This document shows positions 36,058 to 43,697 of a stretch of 56,772 bases of DNA, piece after piece (position 1 is the stretch's first letter; each line of letters starts with the position of its first letter). This DNA comes from an uncultured Bacteroides sp. Lineage in GTDB: Bacteria; Bacteroidota; Bacteroidia; Bacteroidales; Bacteroidaceae. The notes under the pieces were generated by a model, which searched no databases, was not told the origin of the DNA, and was given only the letters and a program-made list of their open reading frames with translations. The stretch covers positions 1 to 56,772 of the forward strand of contig NZ_CAUFUE010000030.1 of assembly GCF_959029255.1 (NCBI RefSeq), given 5' to 3'. The position numbers and the translations under genes are program-made.

Positions 36058-36237
36058 ATGAAGAAGTATTTTATACTTTTAATACTCAGCGTATTGACTT
36101 CTATCACTTATGCTGCTGTGAAAATGCGTCAAGCCATTATCACAGATTGTGGAACAGTACATCAAATTCCTGATTGTGCCACTACAGAACAAGCATGTAT
36201 GTTACTTGATTCGTGGTCAAAGCATGATTGCGGCTAG
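36058..36237 (+). CDS. 59-residue secreted peptide with four cysteines
   Basis: An ATG-to-TAG frame just below the usual 60-codon cut-off. The first 19-20 residues (MKKYFILLILSVLTSITYA) form a standard signal peptide with an Ala-x-Ala-like end. The mature part of about 40 residues contains Cys31, Cys40, Cys47 and Cys58 and ends in HDCG, so two disulfides are possible. I do not recognise the family. It lies in the spacer between DUF3244 and GLPGLI in the same direction, resembling the small secreted peptides found near TPR-type regulators in Bacteroides. Confidence 0.7.
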   Translation: MKKYFILLILSVLTSITYAAVKMRQAIITDCGTVHQIPDCATTEQACMLLDSWSKHDCG

Positions 36238-36298
36238 AAACTAACTATTTAAATTTATTCCTATTTCTTCAACAGTACACAGGAATTATTTACATGTT

Positions 36299-36353
36299 CT
36301 AAACTTGTCGAATCCTTTTTGGATTGGTATTCAAAAAAATTCGACAAGTTTAG
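36299..36353. promoter_or_regulatory. Perfect 15-bp inverted repeat overlapping the GLPGLI -7 box
   Basis: CTAAACTTGTCGAAT (36299-36313) and ATTCGACAAGTTTAG (36339-36353) are exact inverted copies with a 25-bp spacer. The last three bases are the first three of the -7 box TAGCTTTG (36351-36358) upstream of the GLPGLI gene. It could be an operator or a terminator for the small-peptide gene; no U tract follows. Confidence 0.6.
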
Positions 36354-36358
36354 CTTTG
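36351..36358 (+). promoter_or_regulatory. -7 box of the GLPGLI gene
   Basis: TAGCTTTG matches the consensus 41 bp upstream of the start at 36400 and overlaps the inverted repeat at 36299-36353. The only TTG upstream is 24 bp away, slightly far. Confidence 0.5.
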
Positions 36359-36399
36359 TAAAAGATGATATTTACAAGCATTTTTAAAAACCGATAATT

Positions 36400-37203
36400 A
36401 TGAAACTTGTATTTTGTCTTATATCTTTTCTTTTCGTTTCGAGCATCGCAGCACAAGAGATAGATAATGTGTGGCTACGTGTCCGCTATGCTTCCAAATT
36501 CAAAAGATGGGAAAATTCAAAGAATATGTCTTCGGATGAGCATATACTGGATATCGGGAAAAATGTATCCAAGTTCTACAGTCTGTGGGAAACCGGAAAT
36601 AAAGCAATCCGAGATAGCGTACTTGCTCATGGTGGTACTTTCCAAGAAGTACAAAATGCTTTGGGACGAATTGGATATCCTCGCAGCTATCAGTATTATG
36701 CAGTATATAAGAACTATCCCGAAAAAGGAAAGCTCACTTATACAGACAACGATTTCGTAGATTATCTATATGAAGAAACATTAGAAAAGCCGAAATGGAT
36801 AATTTATACAGATAAAAAAAACATTGCAGGATATCAGTGCCAAAAAGCACAAACCAATTTTCGTGGAAGAACATGGATTGCTTGGTTCACTAACGATATA
36901 CCTGTCAGTGATGGTCCGTGGAAACTATGTGGATTACCCGGTTTGATTCTGGAAGCGGAAGATAAGAAGAGTGAATTCTTTTTTGAGTGTATAGAATTGA
37001 AAAACATGGATGGAAGCAAGATGAATATGCCTAAACAGAAATACACAAAATGCAGCAGAGAGTCCCTAAAACAAATTTTAATTAAATCAGCAAAAGATCC
37101 GGTGGGATATTTCAGGCAATTGGGCATCGAGACAGATGCAGGAGTAGATGCCAACGGTCGACCGCTGAAATACGGTGACAAGATGCCGGTGTTCTTAGAG
37201 TAA
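36400..37203 (+). CDS. GLPGLI-family protein
   Basis: A 267-residue exported protein with signal peptide (about 1-18, ending SSIAAQ). The family-naming motif GLPGLI is present in WKLCGLPGLILEAED, and the preceding YQCQKAQTNFRGRTWIAWF pattern (residues about 145-165, written here in part) matches. GLPGLI proteins are secreted partners of TonB-dependent outer-membrane proteins in Bacteroidetes, of unknown function. The next gene, 14 bp on, encodes such a barrel. Confidence 0.92.
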   Translation: MKLVFCLISFLFVSSIAAQEIDNVWLRVRYASKFKRWENSKNMSSDEHILDIGKNVSKFYSLWETGNKAIRDSVLAHGGTFQEVQNALGRIGYPRSYQYYAVYKNYPEKGKLTYTDNDFVDYLYEETLEKPKWIIYTDKKNIAGYQCQKAQTNFRGRTWIAWFTNDIPVSDGPWKLCGLPGLILEAEDKKSEFFFECIELKNMDGSKMNMPKQKYTKCSRESLKQILIKSAKDPVGYFRQLGIETDAGVDANGRPLKYGDKMPVFLE

Positions 37204-37217
37204 TAAAAAAATTAAAC

Positions 37218-39848
37218 ATGAGAATCGTACTGTTGTTCGTACTCTTTTTCTGCAGTGATATATACGTACATTCACAGCAAAATTTTCATGGAGTTACAAC
37301 AGACAAAACCGATAAAGGCTTGGAGGATGTCGCTATATCGTTGCTAAATAAAGAAAAAGTCACCGTTGATTTCACTTATACCGACAAGAAAGGATTCTTT
37401 CAAATAGTTTCCGACTCTGTACCCTACTTCATCATGATGTCCCGTCTAGGGTACGAAAGGCTGATTATCCCAATAAAAGAATTCAATAACGGCAGTACTT
37501 TCAGATTGCAGGATAAAGGGTATAAGATTAAGGAAGTCAAAGTGACTTCAAACCGTATTCACGAAAAAAAGGATACACTAGTATATTCAGTTAGCGGATT
37601 TCAGATGCCCCAAGACAGAAGCATTGCTGATGTATTGAGGAAAATGCCCGGTATAGAGGTGCTCCCGTCAGGACAGATTAAGTTTGAGGATAAAGCAATC
37701 AACAAACTCTATATCGAAGGCATGGATCTTATGGGGAACCGTTATTCGCAGGCAACCAATAACCTGTCAAACAAAGTTATAAAAGAAGTCCAAGTATTGA
37801 GAAACCACCAACCCATATCCGCCCTACGCGGAAAGTCATTCAGCGAACAGGCAGCTTTAAATCTAGTATTTACAGACGATGTACGCTATACATTCTCAGG
37901 TAGTGCTGATGTCGGCACCGGATACTCCGAAAATAATGAACAGATTTGGGATGCACGCCTTGTAGGACTGTTCTTCGGAAAACGGCAACAGGAGCTGTCT
38001 ATCTACAAATCTAACAATATTGGAGAAAATATCAGTAATGAAGTTAGTTCGCAAATCAGAGACAATGACATCGAAGAACTTTCTGTGGAGCCTTTATTAT
38101 CTATACCATCCATATCCATGCGGGGAATAGATGAAAAACACTATCTGATGAACCGAAGCCATTTATTTGCTACCAACCATCTTTACAAAATAAGTAACAC
38201 ATCTCATTTGCGCGGGCAATTTACCTATGTAAATAGGCATGACAGACAAAAGGATGGTAAATACTCATCTTACTTTTATCCCGATGGAAACATTTCCATC
38301 TGTGAAGACAACAACCTGTCACTTAATTCAGGATGTTACACCGCCGAAATGGATTACCAGATAAATGACAACCGAAAATATATCCGCAACTATACCGTTG
38401 GAAATATAGAAAATAATAAAGTTGGTAGTTTTGTCAATAGTAATAACGTCATCATCCATGCTGCAACGCAAGTCAGAAAGAAGGATTTATCCAATTATTT
38501 TCAACTGATTAGTACTTACGGGAAAGGTCATGTGCTAAGAATTATGTCAAACAATTCTTTTCATGAATCACCCCAGAAACTGATTGTATCTCCAGGATTG
38601 TATGAAGGAATGATAAACAACGGAAAAGTATACGACACCTTTATGCAGAATGTGTACTCACGCAATTTTTATTCGCATACTTCAACAGAACTACAGCTTA
38701 AAATTGCCGGATTCTATGCCAATATGCGAATAGGTGTGAAATATAATAACCAAAAGATGAATTCCACACTATACTGCAAAAAGGATGATATAATGTACCC
38801 CACGACTGCCAACGACTTCGTCAACCAACTTACTTTTAAGGATATCATAATATACAGCACCCCCTCGCTGCGATATAAAAACTATCATTGGGAATTGCGG
38901 CTGGATTTCCCTGTTTCTTACCATCAGTACCGGCTTGACTATAAGAAGGAAGATGCAAAAGAAAACATACACCGCATTTATATAGAACCTTTATTTAACG
39001 CCACTTATGAACTGAATGCTTACTGGAAAGTCATCAATGCACTGAATTTCAGTTATCAGACACCAGACATCAATTATTTCTATACAAACTATATATTTAC
39101 AAACTACAGGAACGCCTTTAGAGGTAGCAGCTTCTACGATTCAAAATCACTTGTCTATAATCTTGTACTCAGATTCAACAATCCAATGAATGGACTTTTT
39201 TGGTCAGTGGGAGGCAGCATTATTCCTAATTGGCAGGACAAAATGTTGAGTTCGAAGCAGGATGACATTTTGAGTTCGAACGAAATACTCGACATCAAGC
39301 ATCGAAACTTATATTGGAATGCCCGCACACGGCTTTCGAAGAACTTTGGCTGGTGGAAATTGTTTACCTCGCTTACCGGAAATTACAGTCAATCCCAAAC
39401 TAAGAACCTGCTCTCGGAGGAGGTGGTACCCTATACTACAAAGAATCTTTCGTTAGCATTCAAATTCTCTGTCCAGCCTTGCAAATACATAAGTGTTGAG
39501 GGAAGCGAAGAGTATCTGCGTTCTACTCTCTCCAGCGAAATAACACAAGGAGTACATGCTGAATATTACCACAGTATACTGACATTCAATGCTTTTCCCA
39601 CAAATAGCTGGAAATTGAAGTGGGATAACCAATATTTGTTAAGTAGGAAACCCGTATATTCTTCAATTTTTTTTATGGATATCGCCACTTCATACTTGTG
39701 GAAAAAAGTAGAAATAGAATTAAGTATCAACAATGTACTAAATAAACGAAGTTTTCAACAGACAACTTATTCCTCCATGAGTGAAAGTACAACTTTAAAT
39801 TATTTTCGTCCAAGGGAAATATTAATCAAAATGAGAATGAATTTCTGA
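37218..39848 (+). CDS. Outer-membrane beta-barrel (TonB-receptor-like) with CarboxypepD-type N-terminal domain
   Basis: An 876-residue protein: signal peptide (about 1-19), a carboxypeptidase-like regulatory domain (about 20-110, FHGVTTDKTDKGLEDVAISL and YFIMMSRLGYERLII), a short plug-like part (about 130-215, with IADVLRKMPGIEVLPSGQIKF and NKLYIEGMDL) and a beta-barrel with a C-terminal Phe (IKMRMNF). It resembles the GLPGLI-associated outer-membrane proteins rather than SusC; no SusD partner is present. The substrate is unknown. It ends the accessory cluster; the genes are visibly more AT-rich than the flanking housekeeping genes. Confidence 0.88.
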   Translation: MRIVLLFVLFFCSDIYVHSQQNFHGVTTDKTDKGLEDVAISLLNKEKVTVDFTYTDKKGFFQIVSDSVPYFIMMSRLGYERLIIPIKEFNNGSTFRLQDKGYKIKEVKVTSNRIHEKKDTLVYSVSGFQMPQDRSIADVLRKMPGIEVLPSGQIKFEDKAINKLYIEGMDLMGNRYSQATNNLSNKVIKEVQVLRNHQPISALRGKSFSEQAALNLVFTDDVRYTFSGSADVGTGYSENNEQIWDARLVGLFFGKRQQELSIYKSNNIGENISNEVSSQIRDNDIEELSVEPLLSIPSISMRGIDEKHYLMNRSHLFATNHLYKISNTSHLRGQFTYVNRHDRQKDGKYSSYFYPDGNISICEDNNLSLNSGCYTAEMDYQINDNRKYIRNYTVGNIENNKVGSFVNSNNVIIHAATQVRKKDLSNYFQLISTYGKGHVLRIMSNNSFHESPQKLIVSPGLYEGMINNGKVYDTFMQNVYSRNFYSHTSTELQLKIAGFYANMRIGVKYNNQKMNSTLYCKKDDIMYPTTANDFVNQLTFKDIIIYSTPSLRYKNYHWELRLDFPVSYHQYRLDYKKEDAKENIHRIYIEPLFNATYELNAYWKVINALNFSYQTPDINYFYTNYIFTNYRNAFRGSSFYDSKSLVYNLVLRFNNPMNGLFWSVGGSIIPNWQDKMLSSKQDDILSSNEILDIKHRNLYWNARTRLSKNFGWWKLFTSLTGNYSQSQTKNLLSEEVVPYTTKNLSLAFKFSVQPCKYISVEGSEEYLRSTLSSEITQGVHAEYYHSILTFNAFPTNSWKLKWDNQYLLSRKPVYSSIFFMDIATSYLWKKVEIELSINNVLNKRSFQQTTYSSMSESTTLNYFRPREILIKMRMNF

Positions 39849-39870
39849 ATTAAGTGACAGTTTAGTCATT

Positions 39871-39991
39871 ATATGAGTGTGACAGATAGATACAACAGAA
39901 AAGTATCTGCCATACCCCATCTATCACTCATATATCGATCTAATTATCAACAGGATATCACACAACGTGTGAGGGTATGACAGATACTTTC
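39871..39991. repeat. Interleaved inverted repeats between convergent genes
   Basis: Arm W ATATGAGTG (39871-39879) is complementary to Y CACTCATAT (39925-39933), while X (about 39899-39917, AGTATCTGCCATACCC) is complementary to Z (about 39973-39991, GGGTATGACAGATACT) with one mismatch. The order W-X-Y-Z makes the two pairings interleaved, as in a pseudoknot. It lies between the barrel gene and the M24 peptidase gene. Confidence 0.55.
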
Positions 39992-40010
39992 CTAAAAAGT
40001 CTATGTAGAG

Positions 40011-41384
40011 TTATCTCAGCGCCTCCACCTCTTCCGGTGTCAACGGGATTTTCTTTCCTAAGCGGCGCGCTCCGGTCTCGGTAATCAAATAATCTTCTTC
40101 ATTACGGATACCACCGAAGTTGCGGTAGTCTTCTACCTTATCATAATTGATGAAATCGGTGAATTTCTTTTCACCTCTCCAAAGGTCAATCAATTCGGGA
40201 ATGAAATAGATGCCCGGTTCAACGGTGTGCACAAAGCCCGGTTCCAGAGGAATGGCAAGGCGTTGGCTCTTGCGGCCGAACTGCGTACTCTTGGGCTGAC
40301 CATTATAACCCACCCAGAGTTCTCCAAGATTTTCCATATCATGCACATCCAGTCCCATCATGTGTCCCAGACCGTGAGGATAGAACAAAGCGTGGGCGCC
40401 TTCACGAACGGCATCTTCCGCATTGCCTTTCATCAATCCCAACTCCTTCAACCCTTCTACCATGACACGGGCAGACAAATCGTAGACATCCATATAAGGA
40501 ATGCCGGGACGAAGCGCCTTCACAGATTCAAGGTGCATCGCATTCTGAATTTCGTAAACGGCACGTTGACGGGGCGTAAAGGTTTTATCGGCAGGAACAG
40601 TGGAGGACATATCACCGGCATAACCGGATTCAACTTCCGCACCGGCATCAATCAGGAACAAATCTCCCGGTTTCACCTTATTGCCATGGTAATGGTTATG
40701 CAATGTCTGACCATTGACTGTGGCGATTGTAGCAAAGGAAAGTTCACAGTTATTAGATTCCGCAACGTAGTTCATTGCCGCCACTACTTCATATTCGTAC
40801 ATTCCCGGGCGAAGTACTTTCATTGCTTCAATATGCATGTCGGCAGTTACGTTACACGCCTTTTCTATTTCGGCAATTTCTTCCGCCGACTTATAATTAC
40901 GTTGAGCCACCACCGCACGGATAAACGGAACAGAACCTTCCTGGTGTGCGGGCGGAACACCCAACCAGTCCATCAGTTTCAGTTTATGTTCGGCGCGATA
41001 GGGAGGAAGATAATGTACTGTCTGCCCCTTTTGTACTGCCTTATGCAGGTAACTGATTATTTCGGCGGCAGGACGGGTTTCCTTGATTCCCACGCGTTCG
41101 CTCTTTTCCTTCAAAGTGGGTTGCGTACCCATCCAGACGATATGGTCAATAGTCAACTCATCACCGAAAATAATCTCCTTATCCTCGTCGATATCGATAA
41201 TGGCTGACAGTCCGGCAAAGGACAACCCGAAATAATATAGAAAGGTAGAATCCTGGCGATAACGGAATGTATTATCTTCATAATGCAGTCCTTGCTCATC
41301 ATTACCCAAGAACAATAATACTCCCGAGCCAATGTTTTTCTTCAGCAGGGCCCGACGCTGCACATACGTTTCTTTAGCAAACAT
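40011..41384 (-). CDS. M24-family Xaa-Pro aminopeptidase
   Basis: A 457-residue cytoplasmic peptidase that removes N-terminal residues before proline. It has the aminopeptidase-P N-terminal domain (about 1-170) and the pita-bread catalytic domain with ligands in LFLIDAGAEVESGYAGDMSS (two Asp), HGLGHMMGLDVHD (His), HTVEPGIYF (Glu) and GGIRNEEDYLIT (Glu). The start is the ATG at 41384 (MFAKETYVQRRALLKK); the 51-residue upstream extension has no similarity and is upstream of the -7 box at 41411. Confidence 0.93.
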   Translation of the reverse strand: MFAKETYVQRRALLKKNIGSGVLLFLGNDEQGLHYEDNTFRYRQDSTFLYYFGLSFAGLSAIIDIDEDKEIIFGDELTIDHIVWMGTQPTLKEKSERVGIKETRPAAEIISYLHKAVQKGQTVHYLPPYRAEHKLKLMDWLGVPPAHQEGSVPFIRAVVAQRNYKSAEEIAEIEKACNVTADMHIEAMKVLRPGMYEYEVVAAMNYVAESNNCELSFATIATVNGQTLHNHYHGNKVKPGDLFLIDAGAEVESGYAGDMSSTVPADKTFTPRQRAVYEIQNAMHLESVKALRPGIPYMDVYDLSARVMVEGLKELGLMKGNAEDAVREGAHALFYPHGLGHMMGLDVHDMENLGELWVGYNGQPKSTQFGRKSQRLAIPLEPGFVHTVEPGIYFIPELIDLWRGEKKFTDFINYDKVEDYRNFGGIRNEEDYLITETGARRLGKKIPLTPEEVEALR

Positions 41385-41410
41385 AACGCTTTGTTTTTTT
41401 GGTTTATGGA

Positions 41411-41418
41411 CAAAGATA
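41411..41418 (-). promoter_or_regulatory. -7 box of the M24 aminopeptidase gene
   Basis: TATCTTTG on the minus strand, 26 bp upstream of the chosen start. The -33 element is weak. Confidence 0.55.
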
Positions 41419-41521
41419 TATATAAAAAACGAAAATAAGAACGGATGAGCACAAGAAGGTTGCAAACAAGGGGGATACAGCCCGGACTTACCGGATGGCC
41501 AAGCGCCGTAGCAAGAAACGG

Positions 41522-42424
41522 TTAGTTTTGCGAGCACCGGTAATCGCTAGGTGCAACACCTGTTATTTTCTTGAATATGAAGCTGAAGCACTGCACATTC
41601 GGGTAGCCCAGTTGCCGGGCTACGATGGCAGGAACGGCATCCGGCTTCAACAACATCCGTTTGGCAGCCTCCATCCGTTTGAACTGGAAATACTCTTGCA
41701 ACGTTTTACCCGTTTCAAATTTCAGCAGGTCGTTGAAATAAGATGGGGAAAGATGGAGAGTTTCCGCAAACCGGTCAGATGCAGGCAGCTTACCGTTTTG
41801 CAGTTTGCCGGAAGCTATATAGTCGTCAAGCAACTGCTCCATTTTCCCTAAAATGGCCTTATTCTTGTTCTCACGGGTGATGAACTGGCGTTCGTAATAG
41901 CGGGTGCAATAGTCCAGCAGCAATTCGATGTGCCGCGAGAGGATAGTACCGCTATGTGTGTCGATGGGGTGATGCAACTCTTCTTCTATATTCCACAAAC
42001 AACAGGTGATTTTTTCCGTTTCACGCTGCGACAGATGCAATGCTTCTTCCTTGTGGTAGTGGAAGAAGGTATAATTCTTTATGTGGTTCTTCAGTGTGGT
42101 CTGAAACAGCAGGTCGGGATGAAACACCAGCAGGTAGCCTTTGCCGGGCAATGTATTTTCCTCATTCATGCGAAAGACTTCGCCGGGCTTGAGAAAAACC
42201 ATTGTCGCGTTGGAATAATCATAGTATCTACGTCCGCAACATGAGCATTCGTTCGGGCAATTTTCTATCAGCAGGATAGCATAGAACTCGAATCCGACAG
42301 TATCCTGTTCCAACGACGGGTTCTCCAGATTGATAAGACTCACCTGCGGGTGCAGCGTTTTACAGTCCAGGCAACGGTTGCACTCATATACGGTCCTGAA
42401 GTACAAAGTATTCCCTTTTTTCAT
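41522..42424 (-). CDS. AraC-family regulator with a Cys-rich N-terminal domain
   Basis: A 300-residue protein with a cupin-like sensory part (about 20-165) and the AraC DNA-binding domain at the C-terminus (about 200-300; SDRFAETLHLSPSYFNDLLK, then VPAIVARQLGYPNVQCFSFI). Seven Cys (15, 18, 21, 56, 60, 62, 63) cluster in the N-terminal domain, unlike its neighbour, so metal or thiol sensing is possible. The start is the ATG at 42424, 7 bp after the stop of the adjacent paralogue; a longer frame would overlap that gene. It is second of the AraC pair. Confidence 0.9.
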   Translation of the reverse strand: MKKGNTLYFRTVYECNRCLDCKTLHPQVSLINLENPSLEQDTVGFEFYAILLIENCPNECSCCGRRYYDYSNATMVFLKPGEVFRMNEENTLPGKGYLLVFHPDLLFQTTLKNHIKNYTFFHYHKEEALHLSQRETEKITCCLWNIEEELHHPIDTHSGTILSRHIELLLDYCTRYYERQFITRENKNKAILGKMEQLLDDYIASGKLQNGKLPASDRFAETLHLSPSYFNDLLKFETGKTLQEYFQFKRMEAAKRMLLKPDAVPAIVARQLGYPNVQCFSFIFKKITGVAPSDYRCSQN

Positions 42425-42431
42425 ATTTTTC

Positions 42432-43343
42432 TTACGGATTATTCTGCACACGGTATTCATTAGGTGTACATCCCACACGTTTTTTGAAAAGCCGGCAGAA
42501 GTGCTGAGGATACTGGAATCCCAACGAGTAAGCGATTTGGCTGACGGTTTCTCCCGTATAGGCCACACGCTCCTTCGCCACTTCTATCACTTTCTCTTGA
42601 ATGTATTCCTGAGGTGTCTTGCCGGTTTCTTTCTTCACCAAGTCTCCGAAATAATTAGGGGAAAGACAAATCTTATCGGCGAAATATTTCACCGTAGGCA
42701 GTCCGTCAACTTCTGCAAACGGTTCTTCAAAATAGTTGTCAAGCAACTGCTCGAAGCGCGTCAGTACATCATGATTCGCCTTACTGCGGGTAGCGAACTG
42801 GCGTTCGTAGAAACGCATGCAGTAGTTGAGAAGTAACTCTATATAGTTTACGAGCAACGTTTTACTATGCTTATCCACTCCGTGTTCCAGTTCGTGGCGG
42901 AGGATTCTCAAACAATCCATCACAACATTCCGTTCCTCTTCGGAAATATGCAAAGCTTCGTTCACTTCATAAGAAAAGAATGTGTATTTCTTGATTGTCC
43001 TGCCAAGCGCCGTCCCCTGCAATAAATCAGGATGAAAAAGCAGACCGAGCACATTCACTTGTACACGGTCCGTAATCAGTGTCGTCTCCGTATCTTGCCC
43101 GGGGGCAAAGCATACGATGGTTCCTTCCTGATAATCATAATTTTGTCGCCCGTATCTGATATCGCAGGCTTTTTCGAGTTTCAGATAAAGCGCATAGACA
43201 CCGTAATGCCAATGCGCGTAATTCATCTGCCGGGTGGCTTCATTCAAATCAACCACACTGATTAGCGGATTCAAAGTTTCAAGGCCATACAATTTGTTGT
43301 ATTGGTCTACACTGTTCAAATTAAATATCTTATCCATAATCAT
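42432..43343 (-). CDS. AraC-family regulator, first of a tandem pair
   Basis: A 303-residue regulator with an N-terminal cupin-like domain (about 25-165) and the AraC DNA-binding domain at the C-terminus (about 200-300; VKYFADKICLSPNYFGDLVK and ETVSQIAYSLGFQYPQHFCR). It is similar to its downstream neighbour across the length, e.g. LLLNYCMRFYERQFATR against LLLDYCTRYYERQFITR, so the pair arose by duplication. A GTG at 43346 could add one residue. The -7 box and a predicted operator lie upstream (43387-43452). Confidence 0.92.
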   Translation of the reverse strand: MIMDKIFNLNSVDQYNKLYGLETLNPLISVVDLNEATRQMNYAHWHYGVYALYLKLEKACDIRYGRQNYDYQEGTIVCFAPGQDTETTLITDRVQVNVLGLLFHPDLLQGTALGRTIKKYTFFSYEVNEALHISEEERNVVMDCLRILRHELEHGVDKHSKTLLVNYIELLLNYCMRFYERQFATRSKANHDVLTRFEQLLDNYFEEPFAEVDGLPTVKYFADKICLSPNYFGDLVKKETGKTPQEYIQEKVIEVAKERVAYTGETVSQIAYSLGFQYPQHFCRLFKKRVGCTPNEYRVQNNP

Positions 43344-43386
43344 CACCGTTTAATCCCTTAACAATACGTCCGTTGTCTATTGCATA

Positions 43387-43394
43387 CAAAGATA
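43387..43394 (-). promoter_or_regulatory. -7 box of the AraC pair
   Basis: TATCTTTG on the minus strand, 43 bp upstream of the AraC start. TTG at 43417-43419 is a possible -33 element, 22 bp upstream. It is 29 bp downstream of the end of the CAATCCGTAATT word of operator C. Confidence 0.65.
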
Positions 43395-43418
43395 CGGGAT
43401 AATTCCGTCACTTTTACA

Positions 43419-43452
43419 ACCTTAATTACGGATTGTATGACCATGGTTACGG
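43419..43452 (-). promoter_or_regulatory. Predicted AraC operator C (AraC pair)
   Basis: Read on the minus strand it contains CCGTAACC and, 21 bp further, CCGTAATT: CCGTAA..TACAATCCGTAATTAAGG. The right half-site CAATCCGTAATT ends 29 bp before the -7 box TATCTTTG at 43387-43394. The same half-site and distance recur at the MATE and hydrolase promoters (operators A and B). Confidence 0.65.
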
Positions 43453-43487
43453 TTTACAGCGTTACAAGCCTTGCCTGCATTACAAAA

Positions 43488-43536
43488 ACCGTAATTAAGG
43501 TCATAATCCGGGCATAACATCCGTAATTTATCTACC
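43488..43536 (+). promoter_or_regulatory. Predicted AraC operator A (MATE gene)
   Basis: CCGTAATTAAGGTCATA (from 43489) and CATCCGTAATTTATCTACC (to 43536) contain GTAATT copies at 43491 and 43523, 32 bp apart (three turns instead of two). The second half-site ends 29 bp before the -7 box-like GAATTTTG at 43558-43565. Confidence 0.65.
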
Positions 43537-43557
43537 CGGAATGAAGAGAGAAATGCC

Positions 43558-43565
43558 GAATTTTG
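43558..43565 (+). promoter_or_regulatory. -7-like box of the MATE gene
   Basis: GAATTTTG keeps the TTTG end of the -7 consensus but has GA instead of TA. A weak core promoter fits dependence on an activator. It lies 21 bp after the end of operator A. Confidence 0.45.
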
Positions 43566-43697
43566 CAACATTCCAAGAAGAGAACTCACAAAACATAAAA
43601 AAATAAATGGAACATATTGTATTATCCAACGAAAAGGATGATGGCACGGAATGGGAGAACTGACGGTCTGCTTACGCTGATCCGCAATGGCAAACCA

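Noticed and set aside
40227..41207. Plus-strand ORF of 326 codons opposite the M24 aminopeptidase
   Set aside because: The minus-strand frame has all metal ligands of the M24 family; the plus frame is a shadow with no family features.
41385..41537. N-terminal extension of the M24 aminopeptidase
   Set aside because: The sequence is unlike the family and contains the predicted -7 box at 41411-41418.
42425..42568. N-terminal extension of the Cys-rich AraC protein
   Set aside because: It overlaps the end of the adjacent AraC gene; the ATG at 42424 right after that gene's stop is more likely.
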